Positions 8,536 through 16,706 of a stretch of 64,000 nucleotides of DNA are shown here, in pieces. Where the stretch lies: NCBI GenBank assembly GCA_035995425.1, contig DASYKM010000013.1:20849-84848 (forward strand). The letters are read 5' to 3'. Origin of the DNA: CADEED01 sp035995425 (GTDB taxonomy: Bacteria; Pseudomonadota; Gammaproteobacteria; Steroidobacterales; Steroidobacteraceae). The notes below the pieces were generated by a model. It saw only the letters and a program-made list of their open reading frames with translations. It did not search any database and was not told the origin of the DNA. Made by a program: the position numbers and the translations under genes. How positions within the stretch are numbered: the first letter of the stretch is position 1; every line of letters begins with the position of its first letter.

Positions 8536-9269
8536 GGATTGCGAATACGCACCGCGCCCTGGTGCGACCAGTCGTTGTGCCCGCCGGGAATGAGGTGGAA
8601 TCGCGCCTGCGGCCGGCTGGCCGCCAGTGCGCGGGCGTGATTCACCGGTATGACCTGGTCGCTTTCGGCGCCGAACACCTCGATGGGTCCCTGGTAATCG
8701 CTCAGCGCGGCGACGTTGTTCCAGCTTCCCGCCAGCAGCAACCCGACCGGGACGAATCGCACGTGGTCCTTTGCCACGGACTTCAGATCGTCGAACGGCA
8801 CGACGAACACCAGTTTGTCCGGTGGCACCTTCGCCCGTGCGAGCGAGGCAGCAGGTCCGCTGCCAATCGATTCGGCAGCGACACAAATGGGGGTGCCGGG
8901 AAAAGTCGCGCGCAGCAGGTCATATGCCTCGAGCGCCGCGACATCGAAGGCGCGCTTCGACGGCTTGCCTGGCCGCGCGCCATAGCCGGGGTATTCCATG
9001 ATGAACACCGAGTCGCGCGGCGAAAACGCGCCGAGCGCGTAGGCCCGATCGGCGGCCTGACCGCCGTTCCCATGCAGCAGGAGCCACACGCTGCCGGGAT
9101 TCGTGACCTGCCGCGAATAGCCGATCAACACCGCGCCGCGCGACCACCGTTCGAGGCCGTTTTCCGGATCGTGGTGCGTGGGATAGAAGAGCGCCTTGCG
9201 CTGGATGGCCTGGCAACCCGCGAGCGCCGCCAGCGCGATCAGAAAAAACGCCAGCAGCGTGATGCGCAT
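8532..9269 (-). CDS. Alpha/beta-hydrolase lipoprotein
   Basis: A 245-residue protein with a lipoprotein signal (LIALAALAGC lipobox), so probably anchored in the periplasm or outer membrane. The alpha/beta-hydrolase fold is shown by VWLLLHGNGGQ (oxyanion HG), FIMEYPGYGARPGKPS, the nucleophile elbow AESIGSG with its Ser, VFGAESDQVIPV (Asp region) and PGGHNDW (catalytic His). This resembles the BAAT/YsgA-like serine hydrolases seen with membrane lipids or peptides; the substrate is unknown. It lies 12 bp after the DUF695-RraB gene and probably shares its transcript. Confidence 0.85.
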   Translation of the reverse strand: MRITLLAFFLIALAALAGCQAIQRKALFYPTHHDPENGLERWSRGAVLIGYSRQVTNPGSVWLLLHGNGGQAADRAYALGAFSPRDSVFIMEYPGYGARPGKPSKRAFDVAALEAYDLLRATFPGTPICVAAESIGSGPAASLARAKVPPDKLVFVVPFDDLKSVAKDHVRFVPVGLLLAGSWNNVAALSDYQGPIEVFGAESDQVIPVNHARALAASRPQARFHLIPGGHNDWSHQGAVRIRNP

Positions 9270-9281
9270 GCGGCCGGCTAA

Positions 9282-10046
9282 CTATTGAACCGGAGCTTCG
9301 CGCGTCACCGGGCACTCCCAACCGTCGTAGCGCGCGCAGTATTCACCCGCCAGGCGCTGGAGCTCGAGCGTGATCCCGTTGATGGTATGGGAGTCGACGC
9401 TGTCGACGCGCGAGACCACGAGCGAGTAACGCATCTCGGCGCCTTCTTCTTCGCTGAGGCTTTCGTCTTCGACGCTGAATTCGATGGCCACCAGTGTGTC
9501 GCGGCACGCCGCGCGACTGGCCTCATCGCCAAAGTAGAGCCAATGCTCCACCTTGCGAGGCACTTCGTGCGAGTCGCCCTGCTCCGCCAGCTCCTCGAGC
9601 AGGCGGCGGTTCTGCATGCGCTCCAGGTTCGTCTCGGAGGGGAACAACATCAGGTACTGCTCCCACTCGGGCTGGAAGGTGCTGCCGGTCTCGTATTTGT
9701 AGTCCGGGAATCCTTTCATGGCACTGGCGGCTGACGCATTGAGCTCGCCGGGCTCGGCGGCATAGAAGTAGAACTCGCGACGGCCATTGCCCGTGATGCG
9801 CGCGACCAGCTGCGCGCCGCAGGTCGCCGGGATCAGGGAATCGAGCGCTGCGCCGATCTCGTGCAAAGTGCGCGCTTCTTCATTGGTCGCGAGCCCGTCG
9901 GGCTTCGCAGCTTGCAGCTGTACCCAGATCCACAGCAGCCACGGCCGTTTCTCGATGGGAACGTCGGCGCGGATCCCGAGGTCGACAAAGATGGAGGACA
10001 CCGCGTCGTTGACGCGGGCGAAGTAGAAATCCCACTCGTCGGACAA
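9282..10046 (-). CDS. DUF695 and RraB domain fusion protein
   Basis: A 254-residue protein. The N-terminal part (DEWDFYFARVNDAVSSIFVD, then PWLLWIWVQL) matches DUF695; the C-terminal part (TFQPEWEQYLMLFPSETNLE through HWLYFGDEASRAA) resembles RraB, the regulator that binds RNase E in E. coli. The pair occurs as a fusion in several proteobacteria, and a role in RNA-degradation control is only inferred. Start is TTG at 10046 with an AGGAGA ribosome-binding site whose AGG comes from the end of the neighbouring 14-bp tandem repeat. The hydrolase gene follows by 12 bp. Confidence 0.8.
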   Translation of the reverse strand: MSDEWDFYFARVNDAVSSIFVDLGIRADVPIEKRPWLLWIWVQLQAAKPDGLATNEEARTLHEIGAALDSLIPATCGAQLVARITGNGRREFYFYAAEPGELNASAASAMKGFPDYKYETGSTFQPEWEQYLMLFPSETNLERMQNRRLLEELAEQGDSHEVPRKVEHWLYFGDEASRAACRDTLVAIEFSVEDESLSEEEGAEMRYSLVVSRVDSVDSHTINGITLELQRLAGEYCARYDGWECPVTREAPVQ

Positions 10047-10058
10047 GCTCGACTATCT

Positions 10059-10114
10059 CCTATGATTTCTGGCCTATGATTTCTGGCCTATGATTTCCGG
10101 CCTATGATTTCCGG
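10059..10114. repeat. Four tandem copies of a 14-bp repeat upstream of the DUF695-RraB gene
   Basis: Unit cctatgatttctgg occurs twice (10059-10086), followed by two copies of cctatgatttccgg (10087-10114) and a partial fifth unit. The array lies between the S9 peptidase stop and the TTG start of the DUF695-RraB gene, and on the minus strand its last unit runs into that gene's ribosome-binding site. Confidence 0.95.
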
Positions 10115-10135
10115 CCTATGGGTCCCAGGCGCTGA

Positions 10136-12238
10136 TCAGTTCGCGGGCCCGAGCCAGCGCGCCAGCCACGCGGAAACCTCAGCATAGAACAAACGGCTGT
10201 CCTCGCCCTTTTGTATCCAGTGATTCTCATCGGGAAAGACGATGAGACGGCTCGGCACCTTCATGCGCTGCAGTGCGCTCCAGTACTCGAGCGAATTGTT
10301 GAGCGGCACGCGAAAGTCGTTCTCGCCCACCGTGACCAATACCGGCGTGCGGAACTTTGCCGCGTAGCGGATGGGATTCTGCTCGCGCCACACGCTGCCC
10401 TGCTCCCACGGCGGCCCGCCCAGGTTCACCTCGCGCGAGTAGATAGTGTCGCTGGTGCCCCACTGCGTTTCCAGATTGACCAGGCCCGCGTGGCTCACCA
10501 GGCACCGGTAGCGCGTGGTGGTCCCCTGCAGCCAGTTCGCCAGGTGTCCGCCATAGCTGGCGCCGCCGGCGCACTGGCGGCTGCCGTCGATGAACGGGAA
10601 CTGCCGGATCGCCGCGTCCGCCGCTTCATTGATCTCGTCGGCCGGTCCCTTGAGAGGATCGCCCTGGATGGAGCGCGCGAATTCCTCGCCGAACCCGGTG
10701 GAGCCGGAGTAGTTGGTGAGCAGCAGCACGTAGCCCGGCGCGGCCAGCAGGTGATAGTTCCAGCGTACGAAGAACTGGTCGCGCCACATGCTGTGCGGTC
10801 CGCCATGGATCATCACGAACAGCGGATACTTTTTCGACGGATCGAACCCCGGCGGCCGCACCACGAAGCTGTGGATGCGCTTGCCGCGACTGCTGGTGAA
10901 CCAGAAATTCTCGACGGGTGGCAGCTCGAGCTGCGAGGCACGCGCCGCATTGAATTTGGTGAGCACCAGCGCACTGCCGCCCAGCGGGCTCACCAGCGCT
11001 ATTTCACCCGGCGCACTGGCGCTTTCCCAGTTCGCGTACAGCGCGACCTTGAAGGATTTCGTGGGAATCGCGAGATTGGTGAACGAACCCTTGCCGACGG
11101 CAAAGAGCGTCTGTACTGAGCCGCCGCCCAGGCGGACCGAGAAGAGCTTTTCGTTGCCGGCCTCTTCGGCCGTGAAGTACAGCGTGCGCGAATCGGGCGA
11201 AACCGCGAAGCTGCCCACCGACCGGTCGAGCTTCGTGGTGAGGACACTCTTGCGCAGCTCCGGCCAGGACAGCGCCGCGACGCGCGAAGCGTTGTAGACG
11301 CTGGCGCCCTGCGTTTCGAGCACCGCCAGCAGTGTGCTCCCGTCGGGTGTGAACCGCGGCTGCGACCAGGTGTCACTGCCGGTGGTGATCTGCCGAGGTT
11401 CGCTGCCGCTCACGTTCACGACAAACAACTGCGCGTCGGTGAACGCGTAGGCCGCGGCGTTGCGATTGGTGGTCGCAGCGAACACCACCGCCTGGTTGTC
11501 AGGCGTGAATTCGACTTCGATTTCCTCACCCGTGTCGGTCTGCCGGCCGGCAAAGCCGGCGCTGGCGGCGAGCTTGGTCCCCGCCAGCAGATCGCGCGGC
11601 GCACCGTTTGCGAGTCCGTCCGCGTCGAGCGCCTGCACGAAGACACGCGCCTGGCGTTCATCGAGCCAGCGATCCCAACTGCGGACCGGGAAGCCATCGT
11701 AGATCCGCGCATTCGTCTTGCGGGCGCGATGCGCCTCGATCTGTTCCTTGTTAGCCGCATCGTCGAGCGCCTGCGGATACATGAGCGATACGAAGGCGAT
11801 CTGCCGGCCGTCGTGCGAAAAGGTCGGGGAACGCGCGCCGCCGGAAATACTGGTGAGGCGCTGCGCCTCGCCGCCGGCGGCGAGATCGAGCGAATAGATC
11901 TGCGCCACGTCATCATTGTCGCGTTGCGCACTGAAGGCGATGCGCCGGCTGTCCGGGCTCCAGGTCACGCCGCTCTCTGGCCGCCGGGTCGAGGTGAGGC
12001 GCCGGCTGGAATTCTGCGCGGCGGTATCGATCAACCACAGGTCGCTGAGCTGCGCGACGTCGTCGTAGGCAGGTTCGATCACCGACGCGACGATCCAGCG
12101 ACCGTCGGGGCTCACCTGGGGCGGCCCGACACGCTTCATGAGCCAGATGTCTTCGTGAGTCGGGATGCGTTTGGGCGCCGGCACCGCAACCAACGGGATG
12201 GCCAGGCAGACAAACAACCACGCGACGGGATGTTTCAT
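10136..12238 (-). CDS. S9 family (prolyl oligopeptidase-type) serine peptidase
   Basis: A 700-residue secreted peptidase. The start at 12238 gives MKHPVAWLFVCLAIPLVAV, a signal peptide; an upstream start is possible but adds a non-hydrophobic extension. An N-terminal beta-propeller with WD/PD40-like repeats (VSPDGRWIVAS, WSPDSRRIAFS, FTPDGSTLLAV, VSPDSRTLYFTA) precedes the alpha/beta-hydrolase domain with FVMIHGGPHSMW, nucleophile GGASYGG (Ser near residue 561), Asp in ENDFRVP and His in ENHWI. These enzymes cleave short peptides, often acyl-aminoacyl or dipeptidyl substrates, in the periplasm. It is divergent from the membrane protein at 12391. Confidence 0.93.
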   Translation of the reverse strand: MKHPVAWLFVCLAIPLVAVPAPKRIPTHEDIWLMKRVGPPQVSPDGRWIVASVIEPAYDDVAQLSDLWLIDTAAQNSSRRLTSTRRPESGVTWSPDSRRIAFSAQRDNDDVAQIYSLDLAAGGEAQRLTSISGGARSPTFSHDGRQIAFVSLMYPQALDDAANKEQIEAHRARKTNARIYDGFPVRSWDRWLDERQARVFVQALDADGLANGAPRDLLAGTKLAASAGFAGRQTDTGEEIEVEFTPDNQAVVFAATTNRNAAAYAFTDAQLFVVNVSGSEPRQITTGSDTWSQPRFTPDGSTLLAVLETQGASVYNASRVAALSWPELRKSVLTTKLDRSVGSFAVSPDSRTLYFTAEEAGNEKLFSVRLGGGSVQTLFAVGKGSFTNLAIPTKSFKVALYANWESASAPGEIALVSPLGGSALVLTKFNAARASQLELPPVENFWFTSSRGKRIHSFVVRPPGFDPSKKYPLFVMIHGGPHSMWRDQFFVRWNYHLLAAPGYVLLLTNYSGSTGFGEEFARSIQGDPLKGPADEINEAADAAIRQFPFIDGSRQCAGGASYGGHLANWLQGTTTRYRCLVSHAGLVNLETQWGTSDTIYSREVNLGGPPWEQGSVWREQNPIRYAAKFRTPVLVTVGENDFRVPLNNSLEYWSALQRMKVPSRLIVFPDENHWIQKGEDSRLFYAEVSAWLARWLGPAN

Positions 12239-12390
12239 GGCCGACACGGTAGCGCAAACCGCGCCGCGATTCTGCATCACTTGCCTCGCATCGGCGCGGA
12301 CGCGAGACTACGCGCCGCGACGGCGGACGCTAGCAATCGTTGCTGGACCGGGACAAAGCATTTCGCGCCATTTGACAAAAAGGTACCCGT

Positions 12391-12759
12391 TTGCAAACTG
12401 ATCCCGTGAACGCGGCTCCTCCCGCACGCGGCTTGCGCAGCGGCGCGCTGCTGGTGAGCGGCACCATCAACCTCGCGGGCGCACTGCTCATAATCCTGGT
12501 CATGCCGGCGCAGTCGACCGATGAACGCGTGGCCGCCGCCTGGGCACTGGTGCAGTTTCTCTCGGGCGTGTGGGCCGGCGTGCTCGGCGCCAACTCGCCG
12601 TTTCTTCATGGACTGGTCGCGGGGCTGCCGGCGCTGGTTCTCGGGCTGGCTCTCCCGAGTCCGTTGCCGGCGCAATTCGTGATCGTAGCCTGGTTCCTGG
12701 CGCCGTCGGCGGCGCTGATCGCCGCGGCGCTGATGCGCTTCATGCGACGCCGCGGGTGA
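12391..12759 (+). CDS. Small polytopic membrane protein
   Basis: A 122-residue protein with about four hydrophobic helices (SGALLVSGTINLAGALLIIL, VAAAWALVQFLSGVWAGVL, LVAGLPALVLGLALPSPLPA, VIVAWFLAPSAALIAAALM). No family recognised. The TTG start at 12391 is preferred because AAAAAGG lies 7 bases upstream; GTG at 12406 has no such site. The last codons (Arg-Arg-Gly-stop) lie within the left arm of a 45-bp inverted repeat. The convergent pyrophosphatase gene, ending in the other arm, also finishes Arg-Arg-Gly. Confidence 0.7.
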   Translation: MQTDPVNAAPPARGLRSGALLVSGTINLAGALLIILVMPAQSTDERVAAAWALVQFLSGVWAGVLGANSPFLHGLVAGLPALVLGLALPSPLPAQFVIVAWFLAPSAALIAAALMRFMRRRG

Positions 12760-12859
12760 AAAAGGGGACATTCCGGTTTTTCTAGCTAGAGAAGTCGCAT
12801 CCTCGAGTGCGTTCTCTCTAGCTAGAAAAACCGGAATGTCCCCTTTTTCACCCGCGGCG
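12748..12859. repeat. 45-bp perfect inverted repeat spanning two convergent stop codons
   Basis: Arms 12748-12792 and 12815-12859 are perfect reverse complements over 45 bp with a 22-base spacer. They contain a central aaaaaggggacattccgg and an inner ctagctaga. The left arm carries the stop of the 12391 membrane protein and the right arm carries the ppa stop. The 112-bp size and GGGGACA core resemble REP doublets (REPINs) or a small MITE. As RNA it would form an exceptional hairpin on both transcripts. Confidence 0.92.
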
Positions 12860-13480
12860 CCGGTCCTCGCCTGGTTCGCCGAATTTTTCCTGGTAGTCGG
12901 CGCTCGATGCTTCGATGACCGCCTTGGCGTGCTCGAACCCGTACTTGCCGGTGATGCTCATCTTGTTAGGCTGGCCCGGCACCATCTTGTAGGTGCTGAA
13001 GTAATGTTCGAGCCGCTCGACCAGCACCGGCGGCAATTCCGTGAGCTCCTGGACGGCGTCCCAGACATAGTCTCCTTCGAGCACGCCGATGATCTTGTCG
13101 TCCGCCTCGCCGCGATCGATGAGCTTCAGCCCGCCGATCACGCGCGCGCGCAACAATACTTCGGACCGCTCGATGGGCCGCTCGCTGACCACGCAGATGT
13201 CCAGGGGATCGCCGTCGCCGCGTTCACAGCCGGGCGCCAGCTTGGCGATGCGCGGGCCGCAATAGGTCTTCGGAATGAATCCGTAGAGCGCCGGCGGATG
13301 CGACGAGGTGCGCTGCGGACGATCGACGCGCAAGTACCCGGACGCCTTGTCGATCTCGTACTTGATCACATCGAATGGGGTGATTTCGATGTAGGCGTTG
13401 ACGATGCGCGGTGAATCTTCGCCGAGGTCGAGACCATGCCAGGGATGCGGCCGCCAGCGCGAAAAGTTGTGTTCTGTCAT
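12848..13480 (-). CDS. ppa: Inorganic pyrophosphatase
   Basis: Hydrolyses pyrophosphate to two phosphates, pulling biosynthetic reactions forward in the cytoplasm. The 210-residue family I enzyme shows the metal-binding signature GDGDPLDICVV, with further acidic and basic residues in DDKIIGV and EHYFSTYK, and the N-terminal FDVIKYEIDKASGYLRVDRP segment that contributes active-site Glu and Lys. The C-terminal residues EDRRRG are encoded inside the 45-bp inverted repeat, so the repeat may have replaced or rewritten the original end of the gene. Confidence 0.95.
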   Translation of the reverse strand: MTEHNFSRWRPHPWHGLDLGEDSPRIVNAYIEITPFDVIKYEIDKASGYLRVDRPQRTSSHPPALYGFIPKTYCGPRIAKLAPGCERGDGDPLDICVVSERPIERSEVLLRARVIGGLKLIDRGEADDKIIGVLEGDYVWDAVQELTELPPVLVERLEHYFSTYKMVPGQPNKMSITGKYGFEHAKAVIEASSADYQEKFGEPGEDRRRG

Positions 13481-13559
13481 GGGCGCGAACTCTACGGGAG
13501 CGCAGTCCCTCTGACCATGCGGAATGGCCAGACTGGCTGCCGGCGCTTATCCTCCCGGC

Positions 13560-14642
13560 ATGACTTCGCAAACGAAGGGGGCGGCCATCACCGGCTGGGG
13601 CAAATGCCTGCCTCCGGCGGTCCTCACCAACGCCGACATCGCGACCTTCCTCGACACCAACGACGACTGGATTTTCAGCCGCACCGGCATTCGCGAACGC
13701 CGCGTGTCGCATGTCTCTCTCGGGGAGATGAGTTACGTTGCCGCGGCACGCGCGCTGGCATGCGCGGGCGTCGAAGGCTCCACCATCGAGCTCATCGTGT
13801 TCGGCACCACCAGCTACGACGACCAGGTGCCGAACATGGCGTCCGGCATCCAGAAGCGCATTGGCGCCGATGGTTGCGCGGCCATGGACGTGAACACCGC
13901 CTGCACCAGCTTCCTGTATTCGCTGTCGACCGCCACGGCGCTGATCAAGACGGGCGTGGTGAAGAACGCGCTGGTGATCGGCTCGGAACTGATCTCGCCG
14001 TTCATGGACTGGAACGATCGCAACGTCGCGGTGTTGTTCGGAGATGGAGCCGCCGCAGTCGTGCTGCAGGCCACCGACCGCGAGGAAGGGTTGTTAGCGG
14101 AGCGGCTCGGTTGTTACGGCGAGGCGCGGGAGATCCTGCGCGTGCACGGCATGGGCGGCGCCTACGCGCACCAGAACCGGATACTCGGCAAGACCGAGTG
14201 GCAGTTCGAAGGCCAGGAGATCTTCAAGAAGGCAGTACACGGAATGGCGACCGCGTGCGCGGCGGCGCTGGCCAAGATCGGCAAGGGTGCCGACGACGTC
14301 GACCTCGTGATCCCGCACCAGGCGAATCTGCGCATCATCGAGTCGGTCGCGAAAAAAACCGGTGTGCCGATGGAGAAGGTGTTCGTCAACGTGCATCGCT
14401 ACGGCAACATGTCCGCGGCGACGATTCCCGTGGCTCTGTGCGAAGCGCTGGAGGAGAACCGCGTGAAGCCTGGTGCGCTGCTGCTCATGCCGTCGTTCGG
14501 CGGCGGACTCACGTTCACCGGCCACGTGGTGCGCTGGGGCGAGCGCGCCACGCCGCGCGGCACGACCGACATCGACCTTCCGCCCAACAACCAGACCGCG
14601 CTCGACATCGTCGAACGCTATCGCAGGATCTCCGCGACATGA
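13560..14642 (+). CDS. 3-oxoacyl-ACP synthase III (FabH-like)
   Basis: A 360-residue thiolase-fold condensing enzyme. The Cys-His-Asn triad is present: VNTACTSFLYS (Cys115), IPHQANLR (His253) and VHRYGNMSAA (Asn283). Also seen are DDWIFSRTGIRERR near the N terminus and the glycine-rich MPSFGGGLTFTG near the C terminus. Such enzymes start fatty-acid synthesis from acyl-CoA and malonyl-ACP. The absence of fabD/fabG/acpP neighbours suggests an extra paralogue in specialised lipid or ketone metabolism rather than the housekeeping copy. The C terminus is about 30 residues longer than E. coli FabH. Its stop overlaps the next gene's start (ATGA). Confidence 0.88.
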   Translation: MTSQTKGAAITGWGKCLPPAVLTNADIATFLDTNDDWIFSRTGIRERRVSHVSLGEMSYVAAARALACAGVEGSTIELIVFGTTSYDDQVPNMASGIQKRIGADGCAAMDVNTACTSFLYSLSTATALIKTGVVKNALVIGSELISPFMDWNDRNVAVLFGDGAAAVVLQATDREEGLLAERLGCYGEAREILRVHGMGGAYAHQNRILGKTEWQFEGQEIFKKAVHGMATACAAALAKIGKGADDVDLVIPHQANLRIIESVAKKTGVPMEKVFVNVHRYGNMSAATIPVALCEALEENRVKPGALLLMPSFGGGLTFTGHVVRWGERATPRGTTDIDLPPNNQTALDIVERYRRISAT

Positions 14643-15532
14643 AACACCTGACTTTGGCGGCACTCGCGAGCTTGCTGGTGCTCTGCATTCCGGCGATGGC
14701 GGCGCGGAAGAACGCGCAATTACAGCAGCTCGATGAACAATATCGGCAGATTTTCGACTTGCGTAATACCTTGCTCCGGAGCAACGACCTGCAAGATCTG
14801 CGCGGCCGTCATCCGGTGGATGATGTCGAAAGCTGGGTGGTCTCCAAGTCGACCGCGCAACAAGTGAGCGCGCTGCGCAAGCAGGCGAAGTCTCGCGATC
14901 CCGCGGTGTCGGAACCGGCGTTGGCGGCGCTCAAGCCGCTGCTCGATGAAAATCTGTGGCGTGCGCAATTGTTGAGCGACTACTGGTTCAGGAGTGCGCC
15001 GGCGCCTTTCTGGCGGAGAAACTGGCAGGCATTCGCCGACAAGAACCAGGTGCTGCCAGAGGCGCTCGATCCAAGGATCGTGGAAATCGAGGCGCGTCTC
15101 ATCGCTCAACTCGACTCTGGCGATTTCCATCAGGCTGTGGCGCACACCGTGCCCGAGCTCAATACGGCATTCCGCTCGATGCTCGCCGATATCCGCGGTT
15201 CGCTGGCGAAGCAAAAGAACGCCGCGTTTCTCACCTTCGTCCCGCACAAGCGGCCGTGCATGACCGCGGCCGAGCGCGCCCAGGCGCCGAGCGATTTCTA
15301 TCCTGCCGGTGCGCGGCGACGCGGTGAGGAAGGCACGGTGATCCTGCGCACGCAGGTGGGTCCCACGGGCTGCGCGAACGCCACCGCCATAGTCGTCTCG
15401 ACCGGCTCCGCCGAGCTCGATCAAGCCGGATTGCTGACGGCCGAATACACGCGATTCCGGGCCGGTTCGGATCACGGCAAGCCGATCTCCTCCGAGATCA
15501 CCTACGCGGTGAAATTCGTCATCAAGGAATGA
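14639..15532 (+). CDS. Secreted protein with C-terminal TonB-like domain (paralogue 1)
   Basis: A 297-residue protein with a signal peptide (MKHLTLAALASLLVLCIPAM), a helical middle region (SDYWFRSAPAPFWRRNWQAF) and a C-terminal domain of the TonB/energy-transducer type: FYPAGARRRGEEGTVILRTQ, then VSTGSAELDQAGL and KFVIKE. It has no N-terminal anchor plus proline-rich spacer as in true TonB. It is clearly related to the lipoprotein at 16707, sharing the Trp-rich YW-APxxWRxxWQAF stretch, and to the protein at 26471 in its C-terminal domain. A role in envelope protein-protein contact is inferred only. Confidence 0.75.
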   Translation: MKHLTLAALASLLVLCIPAMAARKNAQLQQLDEQYRQIFDLRNTLLRSNDLQDLRGRHPVDDVESWVVSKSTAQQVSALRKQAKSRDPAVSEPALAALKPLLDENLWRAQLLSDYWFRSAPAPFWRRNWQAFADKNQVLPEALDPRIVEIEARLIAQLDSGDFHQAVAHTVPELNTAFRSMLADIRGSLAKQKNAAFLTFVPHKRPCMTAAERAQAPSDFYPAGARRRGEEGTVILRTQVGPTGCANATAIVVSTGSAELDQAGLLTAEYTRFRAGSDHGKPISSEITYAVKFVIKE

Positions 15533-15554
15533 CGCCCGGACGCGCCCTGCCCTC

Positions 15555-16520
15555 ATGACGCAATCCACGACGACGACATTGGATCAACGGCGTTTCCGGC
15601 GCAGCCCGCCATTGCTGTTTCCGCTCGTGATCAGCCTGCTGTTCGCGGGCTTCACGATCATGCTGTTGCTGGCCGGCGAAGCGTCGCTGATCGCTTTGAT
15701 CATGATCATCGGTCTGCCGATCATGGTGCTCGCATGGACAGGCGCGCTCAGGGAGCGTGGCTTGTTCATCGAGGTGTCTGCCGAAGGCGTTAGCATCGAA
15801 GGACAGTACGTCCGGTGGCGCGATGTTGCGAATGTGCGGCTGACGCACGAGCGCAACGCATCGAGCCCGTATCTGACGCTGCAACTGGCCCAGCCTCTTC
15901 CCGCCGCAAGCTGGGCCGGGCGCGTCAACGCGTTCCTGTCGCGCGGAAAATCGAATCGCGAGATTTCTGTTTCGTTGCGCTACGCGGACGCGCCGGCCAA
16001 GGTCATCCACGATCTGGTTCGCGAGCTGTGGCAGCGAGTCGTGGGCGATGAGATTTCTCTTGCTGCCTGGGGAAAAGAGGTCGCGCAATACGAACGCGAG
16101 CTCTCCAGGTTCAGCGATCTGCCCGCCGAAGAAAAACGGCGGATCTTCGTCGGTGTGGCGCTCCCGTTCCTGATTCTCGGCGCGTGCGCGTACGGCATTT
16201 TCGCGGACTTCCTCGTCTCACCGTCTTGGGCGCGCCTCAGTGGATGGGTGGCCGCCGCGTGCACGGCGTTCGGCCTGTTCGTGGTGCTGAGGAAGCGGGG
16301 TTTTGCGAGCATCCGCAATAACAGCAGCACGACCGCCCATCTGCTTGCCTTTGCTTTTGCATTCCTGCTGCTCACCGGGTGTTGCTGGATCGTGGTGGGC
16401 CGTTCGCTGCCGGACCTCGGCACCCGCCTGCTTGGCCGTGTCCAGCAGTCGACGCCCAACCTGCGCGTCGTGATCGACGACAACGCCAGGAAGTGCACGC
16501 GACGCGTGACGGGTGGGTAG
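15555..16520 (+). CDS. Multi-pass membrane protein of unknown function, ending at an in-frame UAG
   Basis: A 321-residue protein with two N-terminal transmembrane helices (about residues 20-42 and 44-63), a soluble domain with strands typical of PH-like folds (LFIEVSAEGVSIEGQYVRW, YLTLQLAQPLP), and three C-terminal helices (about 197-217, 228-246, 260-282), then a tail. No named family assigned. The frame stops at UAG 16518-16520, but coding-like sequence continues in the same frame for 50 more codons to a UGA. It lies between the two related TonB-C-domain genes. Confidence 0.7.
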   Translation: MTQSTTTTLDQRRFRRSPPLLFPLVISLLFAGFTIMLLLAGEASLIALIMIIGLPIMVLAWTGALRERGLFIEVSAEGVSIEGQYVRWRDVANVRLTHERNASSPYLTLQLAQPLPAASWAGRVNAFLSRGKSNREISVSLRYADAPAKVIHDLVRELWQRVVGDEISLAAWGKEVAQYERELSRFSDLPAEEKRRIFVGVALPFLILGACAYGIFADFLVSPSWARLSGWVAAACTAFGLFVVLRKRGFASIRNNSSTTAHLLAFAFAFLLLTGCCWIVVGRSLPDLGTRLLGRVQQSTPNLRVVIDDNARKCTRRVTGG

Positions 16521-16673
16521 TTCGGCGACCGCTTTCCGGGCGCCTACTGTCCGCCCGACGCGGAATTCGCGCGGTTGCCGGAGTCCGGGCTCATGCGGGT
16601 GACCACGCGCGAATCCTGGTTTGGCACGCACATCGTGCGCATTGAACCGGTCGTCTCCGAATTTCATCGCTGA
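16521..16673 (+). other. In-frame coding-like extension after the UAG of the 15555 gene
   Basis: Directly after the UAG, in the same frame, 50 codons without a stop encode a protein-like tail that begins FGDRFPGAYCPPDAEF and ends VSEFHR before UGA 16671-16673. Third positions are mostly G or C, as in neighbouring genes. This suggests either a recent nonsense mutation, a sequencing error in one base, or suppressed termination. A second Cys here (AYCPP) could pair with one in the preceding ARKCTRR segment. Confidence 0.6.
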
Positions 16674-16706
16674 CAAGCAAAGACGCGTAAAAGCTATCCT
16701 GCGCGC

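Noticed and set aside
10059..10114. CRISPR-like repeat array
   Set aside because: The units are only 14 bp, tandem with no spacers, and no cas genes are present.
12748..12859. Ordinary bidirectional terminator
   Set aside because: A 45-bp perfect stem with both stop codons inside and a 22-base spacer is far larger than a terminator, though it may act as one.
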